From contig NZ_JAGGOK010000084.1 of assembly GCF_018614615.1 (NCBI RefSeq), positions 1 through 64,000 on the forward strand: a stretch of DNA of 64,000 nucleotides, in the 5' to 3' direction. Shown one piece after another: positions 43,722-52,602 of the stretch. The DNA is from Streptomyces sp. ISL-100. Its GTDB lineage: Bacteria > Actinomycetota > Actinomycetes > Streptomycetales > Streptomycetaceae. The first letter of the stretch is position 1. Every line of letters starts with the position of its first letter. The notes beneath the pieces are model-generated. The model saw only the letters and a list, made by a program, of their open reading frames with translations, made no database searches and was not told the DNA's origin. Both the position numbers and the translations under genes were made by a program.

Positions 43722-44209
43722 TCAGCTCACAGTGACGGCGGGTGCCCCCGAAGGGGTGCCCTCGTCCTCCATGCCCGCGGCGATCTTCATCGCCTCTTCG
43801 ATGAGCGTCTCGACGATCTTTGACTCGGGCACGGTCTTGATGACCTCGCCCTTGACGAAGATCTGACCCTTGCCGTTGCCGGAGGCGACACCGAGGTCGG
43901 CCTCGCGGGCCTCGCCCGGACCGTTCACGACGCACCCCATGACGGCGACGCGCAACGGGACCTCCAGGCCGTCGAGGCCGGCGGCGACCTGGTCGGCGAG
44001 CTTGTACACATCGACCTGGGCGCGGCCGCAGGACGGGCAGGACACGATTTCCAGGCGGCGCTGCTTGAGGTTGAGCGCCTCCAGGATGGCGCGTCCCCGC
44101 CGACCGCCACCGACCCGACCTGGATACGCCGCGAAGCGCGACGCACCGCCAGCGGCCGGGCTGGCAGCTCGGGGAGCCCCAGTGCTACAGGCTCAGCAAC
44201 GCTCATCAC
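43722..44209 (-). pseudogene. ispG: HMBPP synthase IspG with large internal deletion
   Basis: The N-terminus is clear (SRRIQVGSVAVGGDAP) and the C-terminus is clear (ILEALNLKQRRLEIVSCPSC, GRAQVDVYKLADQV, VAVMGCVVNGPGEAREADLG with the cluster Cys). The segment between, normally about 240 residues of TIM barrel, is missing at about 44088-44094, and the two parts are in different frames. Full-length IspG is about 380 aa. It cannot be active. The GTG/ATG start overlaps the hpnH stop region. Confidence 0.88.
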
Positions 44210-44210
44210 G

Positions 44211-45233
44211 TCACCCGTGGCTTCCCGAGACGGTGTCGCGGACCGCGCGCAGCGACTCCTTGAGCGAGCCCATGGTCGCGAGGACGGCCGTCGGCTCGTA
44301 GCCGCAGTGCGCCATGCAGTTGGCGCACCGCGGGTCCTTGCCCCGCCCGTACTTGCTCCAGTCGGTGTCCTCGATGAGCTCCCGGTACGTCGCGACGTAC
44401 CCGTCGCTCATCAGGTAGCAGGGCCGCTGCCACCCGAAGAGCGTGTAGTTGGGAATCGCCCACGCCGTGCACGGGAAGTCGGCCTTGCCCTCCAGGAAGT
44501 CCAGGAAGAGCGGCGAATGGTTCAGCCGCCAGCGTCGCCGGTTGCCACCCGCGAACGTCTTCTTGAACAGCTCCCGGGTCTGTTCGACGCCGAGGAAGTG
44601 CTCCTGGTCGGGAGCCTTCTCGTACGCGTAGGCGGGCGAGATCATCATCTCGTCCACCTGCAAGTCGTCATTGAGGTAGTTGAGCACCTCGATGATCGTC
44701 TGCGGCGTGTCGGTGTTGAAGAAGGTGGAGTTGGTGGTGACCCGAAAGCCGCGCTTCTTGGCCTCCTTGATCGCCTCCACCGCCTCGTCGAACACCCCTT
44801 CCTTCGCCACCGATTCGTCGTGCCGCTCCCGCAGCCCGTCGATGTGCACGGCGAAGGCGAAGTACGGCGACGGCGTGAACTTCTCCATCTTCTTGCGCAT
44901 CAGCAGCGCGTTGGTGCAGAGGAATACGTACTTCCTCTTCGCCACCAGCTGCCGCACGATCTCATCGATCTGTGGGTGCATCAACGGCTCGCCGCCTGCG
45001 ATGGACACCATCGGAGCACCCGACTCAAGTACCGCACCCACGGCCTGGGCCACGGGCATGCGCTGCTTCAGAACCCCGGCGGGGTGCTGGATCTTGCCGC
45101 AGCCCTCGCATGCGAGGTTGCAGGCGTAAAGAGGTTCAAGCTCGACGATGAGCGGGAACTTCTCACGCTTGCGGAGCTTTTGTTCAACGAGGTACGTCCC
45201 GACCCTGATGGTCTGACGGAGCGGCATGGCCAT
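44211..45233 (-). CDS. hpnH: Adenosylhopane synthase HpnH (radical SAM)
   Basis: 340 aa, full length. Radical SAM site ACNLACEGCGK (CX3CX2C), SIAGGEPLMHPQI, VHIDGLRERHDESV, and a C-terminal Cys group CANCMAHCGYEPTAV. It joins 5'-deoxyadenosyl to diploptene/hopene to begin the C35 side chain. It follows hpnG on the transcript. No disruption seen. Confidence 0.93.
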   Translation of the reverse strand: MAMPLRQTIRVGTYLVEQKLRKREKFPLIVELEPLYACNLACEGCGKIQHPAGVLKQRMPVAQAVGAVLESGAPMVSIAGGEPLMHPQIDEIVRQLVAKRKYVFLCTNALLMRKKMEKFTPSPYFAFAVHIDGLRERHDESVAKEGVFDEAVEAIKEAKKRGFRVTTNSTFFNTDTPQTIIEVLNYLNDDLQVDEMMISPAYAYEKAPDQEHFLGVEQTRELFKKTFAGGNRRRWRLNHSPLFLDFLEGKADFPCTAWAIPNYTLFGWQRPCYLMSDGYVATYRELIEDTDWSKYGRGKDPRCANCMAHCGYEPTAVLATMGSLKESLRAVRDTVSGSHG

Positions 45234-45238
45234 CTAGC

Positions 45239-45922
45239 TCACCTCCTGGGGAGCAGCAAAGAACGGTGCCATTCAAAAAAAGCCGGCAGAACTGAGCGGA
45301 GAACACGAAAGGCTGATATTCCACCGCGAAGCGTCCCAATGCGTACGAGCTCGTGCTCCGGAGCGTCCACGACCACCCGGACGGCCGCAACCGGACGCGG
45401 CCCGGCCCGCAGCGCGCTCCAGAGCGTCGCGGCGGATTCCATGTCCACCGCGATGGCGCCGGTGGCCCGCAGCTCGGCCCGCTCGTGTCCGCGTACGACG
45501 TGGTCGGCGCCGGTCAGCGGGCCGGTGTGGACAGTGCGCCCGGGCACCGCCCTGGCCAGCGCCTTCGCCAGCAGCTCCACTCCCGTACAGGCGGTGCTGC
45601 CGCGGGGGCCGCGGGTCTCGTCGGCGACGATCAGGTCCCCGGGGTGCATCCCGGGTGCCAGTCCCGCGCAGAAGCCGGACGCGATGACACAGGCGTCCTC
45701 GGCCGGTCCGCCGGGGGCGAGCACCCGGGTGACGGCCTCCTCGGCCGCCTTGGGCCCCATGCCCGTACGCACAACGGTCACCGGCGGCCCCGGCACCTCC
45801 CTGCGCGCACCGCTGCGCAGCGCCAACCGCTCGATGCCGAGCGCGCAGGCGATCAGCAGCGGTGCGGGCCGCAGCGGCTGCGAGGTCCGGCGCATGGAAT
45901 CCATCGGATCCGTCAGGCCCAT
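45239..45922 (-). CDS. hpnG: Hopanoid-associated nucleoside phosphorylase HpnG
   Basis: 227 aa. Purine-nucleoside-phosphorylase fold: VTVVRTGMGPKAAEEAV, IASGFCAGLAPGMHPGDLIV, and IAVDMESAATLW (catalytic Met-Glu). It removes adenine from adenosylhopane. ATG at 45922 overlaps the shc stop by one base (TGATG). The 3' end lies 5 bp before hpnH. Confidence 0.88.
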   Translation of the reverse strand: MGLTDPMDSMRRTSQPLRPAPLLIACALGIERLALRSGARREVPGPPVTVVRTGMGPKAAEEAVTRVLAPGGPAEDACVIASGFCAGLAPGMHPGDLIVADETRGPRGSTACTGVELLAKALARAVPGRTVHTGPLTGADHVVRGHERAELRATGAIAVDMESAATLWSALRAGPRPVAAVRVVVDAPEHELVRIGTLRGGISAFRVLRSVLPAFFEWHRSLLLPRR

Positions 45923-47940
45923 CAGGTCCCTTCCCGGATTCCCAGGTCCGGGAAAGTGGGCTCCCCGTGGACGTACCGCCCGAGAGCGGTGAGCGGGAAG
46001 ACCTGTCGGTAGAGGTTGTAGTTGATGGAGAAGTCCCACGGGAATCCGGTCCCCGTGAAGTACGGCTCGTCCCAGGAGCCGTCCTCCCGCTGGGTCTCGG
46101 CGAGCCAGGCGACGCCCCGCTCGACGGACTTGGCCTCCTGCTCCCCTGCCGCGAGCAGCGCGAGCAGCGCCCACGCGGTCTGCGAGGCGGTCGAGGCGCC
46201 GCGACCGGCCCAGTCGGCCGTACGGTACGAGCGCAGGTCCTCGCCCCAGCCCCCGTCGTCGTTCTGGACGGACTCCAGCCAGTCGACCGCGCGGCGGATC
46301 GCTGGGTGGGCGGTGGGCAGCCCGGCCGCGGTCAGTGCCGGTACGACCGACCCTGTTCCGTAGACGTAGTTGACGCCCCAGCGTCCGAACCAGGCGCCGT
46401 TCGGCTCCTGGTTGCCCAGCAGCCACTCGATGCCGCGCCGGGTGCGCGGGTCGTGCGCCTTGCCCTCGACGGCCAGCATCTCCACCACATGGGCGGTGAC
46501 GTCGGCGGACGGCGGGTCGATGACCTCGCCGAAGTCGCAGAAGGGCAGCCGGTTCGGGAAGGGGCTGGTGTTGTCGGCGTCGAAGGCGGCCCAGGCGCCG
46601 TTCCTGGACTGCATTCCCAGGTTCCAGCGGACGCCGCGTTCGATGGTCTCTTCTGCCCGCGCCCGGTCCGGGTGCGCGACGCGCCGCAGCGCCAGAACGA
46701 CCTCGGCGGTGTCGTCGATGTCCGGGTAGTTGTCGTTGTGGAACTCGAACGCCCAGCCGCCCGGCTCCAGTTCCGGCCTGCGTACGGCCCAGTCACCCGG
46801 CCGCACGATCTGCTCGCGCATCATCCAGTCGGCGGCCTTGACGAGCGCCGGGTCGTCGGGCCGTACCCCCGCGTCGGCGAGCGCGATGGTGGCGAGGCAG
46901 GTGTCCCAGACCGGCGACTGGCAGGCCTCGATCATGCGGGAGCCGTCCTCGCGCCACACCGTGAACCGGTCGAGCGATTCGAGGCCGGCGCGCATCACGG
47001 GATGGTCCAGGTCGTATCCGAGCAGGTGGAGCGCGATCAGCGAGTACACGGCGGGCGGCTGGATGCCGCCCCAGCAGCCGTCGTTCTCCTGCCGCTCGAT
47101 GATCCAGCGCGCGGCGCGCTTCATCGCGGCGCCTCGCAGCCGGGCCGGCGCGAACTTGCGGTAGACGTGCAGGGCCTTGTCGAGCCGCTGGAAGGCGCCT
47201 TCCCAACTGGTGGGCGTGGCAAGCTGCTTGGGCGGGTTCGGGACGCGCGCGTTGGTGTGCAGCTCGTCGAGCGCGAACGGCGCGGGACGCACCGGCCGCT
47301 TCGCCGAAACCACGGTCAGCGGCACTATGGTCTGCCGGGCCCAGCAGCCGAAGTCGTAGATGTTGAGCGGGAACCACGGGGGAAGGAAGATCAGCTCGGG
47401 TGGCAGCTCGGGCAGATCGTCCCACTTCCACCAGCCGAACAGCGCCAGCCAGATCCGGGTGAAGACGCGGCTCGCGGCGATCCCGCCGCGCTCTCTGATC
47501 CAGGCTGCGGCGCGCTCCATGTGCGCGGCGTCGGGCAGGTCTCCGGCGAGCCGCAGGGCGACGTACGCCTCGATGGTGGTGGAGAGGTCGCCGGGTCCGC
47601 CGTAGAAGGTGGCCCAGGTGCCGTCGTCGCGCTGCTCGCCGCGGATGAAGAGGGCGGCGGCCCCGACGGTCTTCTCGTCCTGGATACCAAGGAACTGACG
47701 GAGCAGCAGGTCCTCTGCGTCCATCGTCACATTGGTTTCGAGGTCACCTTTCCACCAGCCCTGGTCGTCCTGCTTGGCGAGCAGATGCGCGACCGCGCGG
47801 TCCGTGGCCCGCCGCGCCGCGTCCAGGACGTCGGTGGTGTTTGTGTTGGCGTTGGGGGTGTTGGTCTGATGGGCGAATTCGCTGGCCGCGGCTGCGCGGG
47901 GCTTCATGGCCCCGGTGCTTCCGTCGGTCGTCGCTGTCAT
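45922..47940 (-). CDS. shc: Squalene-hopene cyclase
   Basis: 672 aa, full length. Class II terpene cyclase with the protonating DIDDTAEV motif, several QW repeats (QDDQGWWKGDL, GTWATFYGG, GGWGEDLRSYR, GSWDEPYFTG) and the membrane-channel region LPPWFPLNIYDFGCWARQT. It cyclises squalene to hop-22(29)-ene and hopanol. ATG at 47940 with AAGGGGA upstream is preferred over the longer frame. An Asn/Thr-rich 45-residue N-terminal tail is present. Confidence 0.95.
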   Translation of the reverse strand: MTATTDGSTGAMKPRAAAASEFAHQTNTPNANTNTTDVLDAARRATDRAVAHLLAKQDDQGWWKGDLETNVTMDAEDLLLRQFLGIQDEKTVGAAALFIRGEQRDDGTWATFYGGPGDLSTTIEAYVALRLAGDLPDAAHMERAAAWIRERGGIAASRVFTRIWLALFGWWKWDDLPELPPELIFLPPWFPLNIYDFGCWARQTIVPLTVVSAKRPVRPAPFALDELHTNARVPNPPKQLATPTSWEGAFQRLDKALHVYRKFAPARLRGAAMKRAARWIIERQENDGCWGGIQPPAVYSLIALHLLGYDLDHPVMRAGLESLDRFTVWREDGSRMIEACQSPVWDTCLATIALADAGVRPDDPALVKAADWMMREQIVRPGDWAVRRPELEPGGWAFEFHNDNYPDIDDTAEVVLALRRVAHPDRARAEETIERGVRWNLGMQSRNGAWAAFDADNTSPFPNRLPFCDFGEVIDPPSADVTAHVVEMLAVEGKAHDPRTRRGIEWLLGNQEPNGAWFGRWGVNYVYGTGSVVPALTAAGLPTAHPAIRRAVDWLESVQNDDGGWGEDLRSYRTADWAGRGASTASQTAWALLALLAAGEQEAKSVERGVAWLAETQREDGSWDEPYFTGTGFPWDFSINYNLYRQVFPLTALGRYVHGEPTFPDLGIREGT

Positions 47941-47989
47941 GGCTTCCCCTTCGTGGCAGTTGGTCATCTGCTGTGCTGGGGTCTGACGT

Positions 47990-48021
47990 CGTCCGGCGCC
48001 AGGTTTCCCTGACGCCGGACG
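47990..48021. terminator. Hairpin between polyprenyl synthase and shc
   Basis: CGTCCGGCG (47990-47998) pairs exactly with CGCCGGACG (48013-48021) over a 14-nt loop in the only sizeable gap inside the hopanoid operon. It may be a processing site or partial terminator separating upstream and downstream expression. Confidence 0.5.
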
Positions 48022-48053
48022 GCGACTTGCGAGTCATATGAGGCGGATGCTGA

Positions 48054-49148
48054 TCATCTCTTTCGTACGACGACGAAGTCCGCGAGCGCGGTGAGCTGCG
48101 CACGGACCTGCGGGGGCATGTCGACACCGTCCAGCGCCTCGGTGGCGACGGCATGCTGCCTGCGGGCCTCCTGCGCCGTCCACTCGCGGCCGCCCGCCTC
48201 CTCGATCAGAGCCGCCCTGGTGGCGAACTCCTTCTCGGAGAAGCTCTCGAAGTCGCTGCTCTTGGCGTCGGCGGAGAGCAGCTCGCCGAGGTGCTTCGAC
48301 GCCGGACCGCCCGCGGCCAGCGCCGCCACGACGGGCAGGGACTTCTTGCGCTGGCGCAGATCGCTCCAGGTCTGCTTTCCGGTGGCATCCGGGTCGCCCC
48401 AGATGCCCAGCAGGTCGTCGACGGCCTGGAAAGCGAGACCGAGGTGGTAGCCGTACGCCTCCAGGGTGTCGGCGGTACGGTCGTCCGCCCCGCCGAGCAC
48501 CGCGCCGATGGAGACCGCGCAGGCGAGCAGCGCGCCCGTCTTGTTGCCCTCCATCTCCAGGCACTCCTCGACGGTGACCCGCTCGCGGTGCTCGAAGGAG
48601 ATGTCCTGTGCCTGGCCGTCGATGAGCTTGCGGGTCGCGGTGGTGAGCCGGCGCGTGGCGCGCCCCGCCTCGACGGTGCCCATCTCCAGCAGCAGCTCGT
48701 TGGCGAGCGCGAAGAGCGCGTCACCGACGAGGATCGCCTGCGCGGGACCGTGCACCTTCCACACCGTGTCGCGGTGCCGGCGCTGCTCGTCGCCGTCCAT
48801 CAGGTCGTCGTGGAGCAGCGAGAAGTTGTGTACGAGTTCGACGGCGACGGCGCCGGGGACGCCGACCTCGGGCGGCGCGCCCGCCGCCTCCGCCGACAGC
48901 AGCGCGAGCGCCGGCCGTACAGCCTTGCCGCCGTCGCCGTCGGCCGGCCGCCCCTGGGCGTCGATCCACCCGAAGTGGTACGCCGCGACGGTGCCCATGG
49001 GCGGCGCGAGCCGGTCCACGGCGGCCTTCAGCACCGGCGTGGACATGGTGCGGCCGCGCTCGAGCAGCGCGGCGATGTCCACCGTGGTGTTGTCGACCGG
49101 ATTCACCGGGGTCACAGGCTCTCCTCTTGTTTCCATACCAGTGCTCAT
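48054..49148 (-). CDS. Polyprenyl (farnesyl/geranylgeranyl) diphosphate synthase
   Basis: 364 aa. First Asp-rich motif DDLMDGDEQRRH and second DDLLGIWGD, with VELVHNFSLLHDD (bulky residues upstream of the first motif favour a C15-C20 product) and MEGNKTGALLACAVSIGAVL. It probably makes FPP for HpnC/D. N-terminus is extended by 30 polar residues; an internal start is possible. Overlaps hpnE by 4 bp. Confidence 0.9.
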   Translation of the reverse strand: MSTGMETRGEPVTPVNPVDNTTVDIAALLERGRTMSTPVLKAAVDRLAPPMGTVAAYHFGWIDAQGRPADGDGGKAVRPALALLSAEAAGAPPEVGVPGAVAVELVHNFSLLHDDLMDGDEQRRHRDTVWKVHGPAQAILVGDALFALANELLLEMGTVEAGRATRRLTTATRKLIDGQAQDISFEHRERVTVEECLEMEGNKTGALLACAVSIGAVLGGADDRTADTLEAYGYHLGLAFQAVDDLLGIWGDPDATGKQTWSDLRQRKKSLPVVAALAAGGPASKHLGELLSADAKSSDFESFSEKEFATRAALIEEAGGREWTAQEARRQHAVATEALDGVDMPPQVRAQLTALADFVVVRKR

Positions 49149-50545
49149 ACCGCCTCCTGCAACGGATGTTCATGGACGCGGCCGAGTTCGGAGAGGGCCG
49201 CGCCGGCGGCGGTGATGCCACTTCGCACGGCGCCCTCCATGGTCGCGGGCCATCCGGTGGCGGTCCACGCGCCGGCCAGGTACAGGCCGGGCGCGTGCGT
49301 ACGGGCGCCGGGGCGCAGCCGTCCGACGCCGGGGGTGGGGGCGAACGTCGCTGTCCGCTCCCGGGTGACGAAGAAGTCGCGTACGCCCGCACCGCGCGCG
49401 GCGGGCAACAGCCGCTCCAGCTCGGGCAGATAGCGCTCGCGCAGCTCGGCCACGGGCGCGTCGATCTCGTCCTGGGCCGCGGACTGGGAGAGGGCGAGGT
49501 ACTGTCCGCCGCCCTTCAGCCCGGAGGACTCCGTGCGGTCGAAGACCCACTGGACGGGGCTGCCGAGCGCGGCGAAGAAGGGCCGGCGCAGCACCTTGCG
49601 GTCGTACACGACATGGACGTTGAGGATCGGGGCGGTGCCGATGTCGAGCAGCCGGTCGGGGGTGTCGATGACGCCCTCGGGCAGCAGTCCGTGCGTCTCG
49701 CGCTGGGGTACGGCGAGCACGACGGTGTCGGCCGCGATCCGCTCCCCCGCCGCCTCGACCTCCCAATCGCCCTCTGTCGAGCGGGAGATGGAGCCGGCCC
49801 GGGTGCGCAGCTCGGTCCGTACACCCGCCGAGTCGAGCGCCTTGCGGGCGAGCGTGTCGTGCAGTTCACCGAGCGGTACGTGCGCCCAGCCGATGTCGGC
49901 GGCGCCCGGCTCGGAGAGCAGCCCGGTCTTGAAGACCATCGCGGCCAGGCCGAGCGAGGCGTTCGGCGCGGTCGCGTTGAGCGTCGCGACGCCGACGAGG
50001 TCCCACAGGGCCTCGATGGTGCGCGGCGACTGCCCGTGCCGGCCCAGCCAGGTGGCGAAGTCCACGCCGTCCAGGGCCGGATCGGCCGGGTCGAGCTTCT
50101 TGAGGGCGAGCGCGGCCCGTCCCACGCTCGCGCGCTCGGCGAAAGACAGGTGCGGATACGTCGCCAGGCTCGCGGCCAGGTGCAGCGGTACGGGCAGCGC
50201 GGTGCGGCGCAGCCGTCCGAGCCGGGGCCCCGCCGCCCGGCCGACGTCGAGCACGGGTACGTCGAGACGGCTCTGCAGCGGCGCCAGCGCGGCGCCCTCG
50301 ACCCGCTCCAGGAACCAGCGGTAGGCGGTACAGCAGCGCAGGTAGACGTGCTGGCCGTTGTCGACGGTGAGGTCGCCGCGGCGGAAGGAGAACGCGAGGC
50401 CGCCCAGGCGCGGGCGCCCTTCGAGCAGCGTCACCCGCATCCCGGCGTCCGCCAGCTGGAGCGCGGCCGTGACTCCGGCCAGTCCTCCTCCGACGACGAC
50501 CGCGTGTCCCGGGACCCCGGGCCTGGCCGGCATGGAGCGTGTCAT
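49145..50545 (-). CDS. hpnE: Hydroxysqualene dehydroxylase HpnE
   Basis: 466 aa, FAD-dependent amine-oxidase-like fold. GxGxxG as VVVGGGLAGVTAALQLADAG, LEGRPRLGGLAFSF, TVDNGQHVYLRCC, and a C-terminal FAD block LYLAGAWTATGWPATMEGAV. It reduces hydroxysqualene to squalene in the HpnC-D-E route. Flanked by 4-bp overlaps with the small DUF6380 gene upstream and the polyprenyl synthase downstream. Confidence 0.93.
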   Translation of the reverse strand: MTRSMPARPGVPGHAVVVGGGLAGVTAALQLADAGMRVTLLEGRPRLGGLAFSFRRGDLTVDNGQHVYLRCCTAYRWFLERVEGAALAPLQSRLDVPVLDVGRAAGPRLGRLRRTALPVPLHLAASLATYPHLSFAERASVGRAALALKKLDPADPALDGVDFATWLGRHGQSPRTIEALWDLVGVATLNATAPNASLGLAAMVFKTGLLSEPGAADIGWAHVPLGELHDTLARKALDSAGVRTELRTRAGSISRSTEGDWEVEAAGERIAADTVVLAVPQRETHGLLPEGVIDTPDRLLDIGTAPILNVHVVYDRKVLRRPFFAALGSPVQWVFDRTESSGLKGGGQYLALSQSAAQDEIDAPVAELRERYLPELERLLPAARGAGVRDFFVTRERTATFAPTPGVGRLRPGARTHAPGLYLAGAWTATGWPATMEGAVRSGITAAGAALSELGRVHEHPLQEAV

Positions 50546-50673
50546 GCGCCCTCCCCTCGGACCTCGCCGACGATGTACGCGTGACGGGCCGTTGCAGTCA
50601 GGGACGCGTCAGCCCGCCGGGGGGTCGCGCCTCCCTTGTGCCCGTTCGTCCCGCCGGCCGCAACGGGCCTCAT
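50542..50673 (-). CDS. Small DUF6380-type protein
   Basis: 43 aa: begins MRPVAAGGTNGHKGGATPRR and continues ADASLTATARHAYI. It resembles the tiny basic DUF6380 proteins seen between hpnD and hpnE in Streptomyces. It overlaps the hpnD stop (TGATG) and the hpnE start (ATGA), so it is placed to couple translation of the two. No function is known; it might only serve as a coupling frame. Confidence 0.6.
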   Translation of the reverse strand: MRPVAAGGTNGHKGGATPRRADASLTATARHAYIVGEVRGEGA

Positions 50674-51641
50674 CAGACCCGCCTCCTGGTGTGATGGCGG
50701 GTGATGTGGCGGGCGTCGAGGCCCGACAGGCCGCGTACGGCGACATACGCCTTCTCGCGTCCCGGCAGCGAGACCCGGCCCCGCAGCACGGCCACGGGGT
50801 CGCGCTCGATGCGGTCCAGAAGCCGCCGGTAGATGCCGGCCATGGCTGCGACACAGGCGCCGGAGCGCCGGTCGAGCAGGGGCAGCAGCCGGTATCCCTC
50901 GGCGAACAGGGCGCGGGCACGGCGCACTTCGAAGTGGACCAGGCCCGTGAAGTCGGACCCTTCCGGCGGGGTGGCGCCCTGGAAGCCCGCCGAGCAGCCG
51001 AACTTGGCCAGGTCGTCGGCGGGCAGGTACGTGCGCCCGTTCTCGGCGTCCTCGCGGACGTCCCTGAGGATGTTGGTGAGCTGGAGGGCGAGGCCGAGCG
51101 TATCGGCGTACTCGGCGGCGCGTTCGGTGGAGCGCGCGCCGGTCTGGGTGCCGAACACGCCCAGCGAGAGCCGCCCGATGGCGCCCGCGACGCACCGGCA
51201 GTAGACCTTCAGGTCGTCCCAGGTCTCGTAGGTCTCGCCGCGTACGTCCATGAGGACGCCGTCGATGAGCTCGTCGAGTCCTTCCAGCGGCAGCGGGAAG
51301 CGGCGGGCCGTGTCCGAGAGCGCGACGGCGACCGGGTCGGTGTCGTCGTCGTCGATGATGCCGGCGCGGATCCGGTCGAGCAGCGCGCGGGTCTCTTCGA
51401 GCCGCACCTGCTTGACGCCGGGCGCGAGGACGCCGTCACCGATGTCGTCCACGCGCCGCGAGAACGCGTACAGGGCCGACATCGCGTTGCGCTTGTCGGT
51501 CGGCAGAAGCCTGATGCCGTACGCGAAATTGCGCGCCTGCTGTCCGGTCACGGCCTCGCAGTAGCTGTACGCGGCGAGTACGGGTGCGGACATCTGCGTG
51601 AGTCCTTCCACGGGCCGGCTCACCCCTCTCTTCGGTCTCAT
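50673..51641 (-). CDS. hpnD: Presqualene diphosphate synthase HpnD
   Basis: 322 aa. Squalene/phytoene-synthase fold with ALYAFSRRVDDIGDG (first Asp-rich), LQLTNILRDVREDAENGRTY (second) and YCRCVAGAIGRLSLGVFG. It condenses two FPP to presqualene diphosphate. The ATG at 51641 overlaps hpnC by 4 bp; an ATG 48 bp inside with GGAAGG upstream is an alternative start. No disruption seen. Confidence 0.92.
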   Translation of the reverse strand: MRPKRGVSRPVEGLTQMSAPVLAAYSYCEAVTGQQARNFAYGIRLLPTDKRNAMSALYAFSRRVDDIGDGVLAPGVKQVRLEETRALLDRIRAGIIDDDDTDPVAVALSDTARRFPLPLEGLDELIDGVLMDVRGETYETWDDLKVYCRCVAGAIGRLSLGVFGTQTGARSTERAAEYADTLGLALQLTNILRDVREDAENGRTYLPADDLAKFGCSAGFQGATPPEGSDFTGLVHFEVRRARALFAEGYRLLPLLDRRSGACVAAMAGIYRRLLDRIERDPVAVLRGRVSLPGREKAYVAVRGLSGLDARHITRHHTRRRV

Positions 51642-52540
51642 CGCAGAACGGCTCCCACCGCGCGCAGCAGGCTGAGCTTGGTGGACTTGGGCGGTCCGGG
51701 AAGCACGTCGTAGTGGGCGGCGGCGATCGCCGTGAGCGCGGCGCGTCCGCCGCCGACGAAACCGGCGAGCAGCAGCTTGAGTCTGCCGTTGACGCTGCCC
51801 ACGAGGGGGATGCCTTCATCCAGGAGGCACCCGGCGCGTTCCACTTCGTACGCGATCAGCGCGCGCACCGAGGCGTTCGCGGACGGCGCGGCGAGATCGG
51901 CTTCCCCGACGTGGAAGCGCGCCATGTCGTCGGCGGGCAGGTAGATCCGGTCGCGGCCGAAGTCCTCGCCGACGTCCTGGAGGTGTTCGACGATCTGCAG
52001 GGCGGTGCAGACCGCGTCCGAGCGGCGGATCCGCTCGGGGCTCGCGGTGCCGGTGATCGCCAGGACCAGCCGGCCGACGGGGTTCGCTGACAACTCGCAG
52101 TACGCGAGGAGGTCGTCGTACGTCTTGTAGCGCCGTACGAGCTGGTCCTGCCGGTTGGCTTCGATGAGCCCGATGAACGGCCCGGGGGTGAGCGAGCAGC
52201 GGCGCACGGTGGGGACGAGGGCGCGCAGGAGCGGGTGGCGCGGGCCGTCGCCCGAGGCGTCGAAGACGCGGCGCAGGTCGGTCTCGAAGGCGTCGAGCAT
52301 GAGGAGACGGTCGTCGGCCAGGGCGGGGTCGAGGCCGAGCAGGCGGGCGTCGGCGCCGCCAGGTGCGAGGTCGCCGTCGCCGATGTCGTCGACGAGGCGG
52401 GCGTAGCCGTAGACGGCCATCAGATCGTCCCGCCAGGCGCGGGGCAGAAAGAAGGGAGCCACCGGGAAATTCTCGTCGGCGGCCTTGTCCAGGGTCGTGC
52501 GCGCGTGTGCGTCGGTGCGCACCTGCCGGGTTCCGGTCAT
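51638..52540 (-). CDS. hpnC: Hydroxysqualene synthase HpnC
   Basis: 300 aa, paralogue of HpnD. MAVYGYARLVDDIGDGD, FETDLRRVFDASGDGPRHPL, and QIVEHLQDVGEDFGRDRIYL. It converts presqualene diphosphate to hydroxysqualene. First enzyme gene of the hopanoid operon. Its ATG overlaps the stop of a tiny upstream frame (ATGA). Confidence 0.92.
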   Translation of the reverse strand: MTGTRQVRTDAHARTTLDKAADENFPVAPFFLPRAWRDDLMAVYGYARLVDDIGDGDLAPGGADARLLGLDPALADDRLLMLDAFETDLRRVFDASGDGPRHPLLRALVPTVRRCSLTPGPFIGLIEANRQDQLVRRYKTYDDLLAYCELSANPVGRLVLAITGTASPERIRRSDAVCTALQIVEHLQDVGEDFGRDRIYLPADDMARFHVGEADLAAPSANASVRALIAYEVERAGCLLDEGIPLVGSVNGRLKLLLAGFVGGGRAALTAIAAAHYDVLPGPPKSTKLSLLRAVGAVLR

Positions 52541-52602
52541 CGCGGGCTGCCCGGTGCGGGGACGGCGTAAGCGTCTTCGAGCTGGAGAGTTCCCATAGCC
52601 AT
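52537..52602 (-). CDS. Possible leader peptide coupled to hpnC
   Basis: A 21-codon frame, MAMGTLQLEDAYAVPAPGSP then R-stop, whose TGA overlaps the hpnC ATG. GGGAG lies 11 bp upstream of the ATG at 52602; an in-frame GTG at 52611 is closer to it. It may set ribosome entry for hpnC. I do not recognise the peptide. Confidence 0.4.
   Translation of the reverse strand: MAMGTLQLEDAYAVPAPGSPR

Noticed and set aside
45862..48012. 716-aa plus-strand ORF
   Set aside because: Antisense of squalene-hopene cyclase, whose motifs are complete on the other strand.
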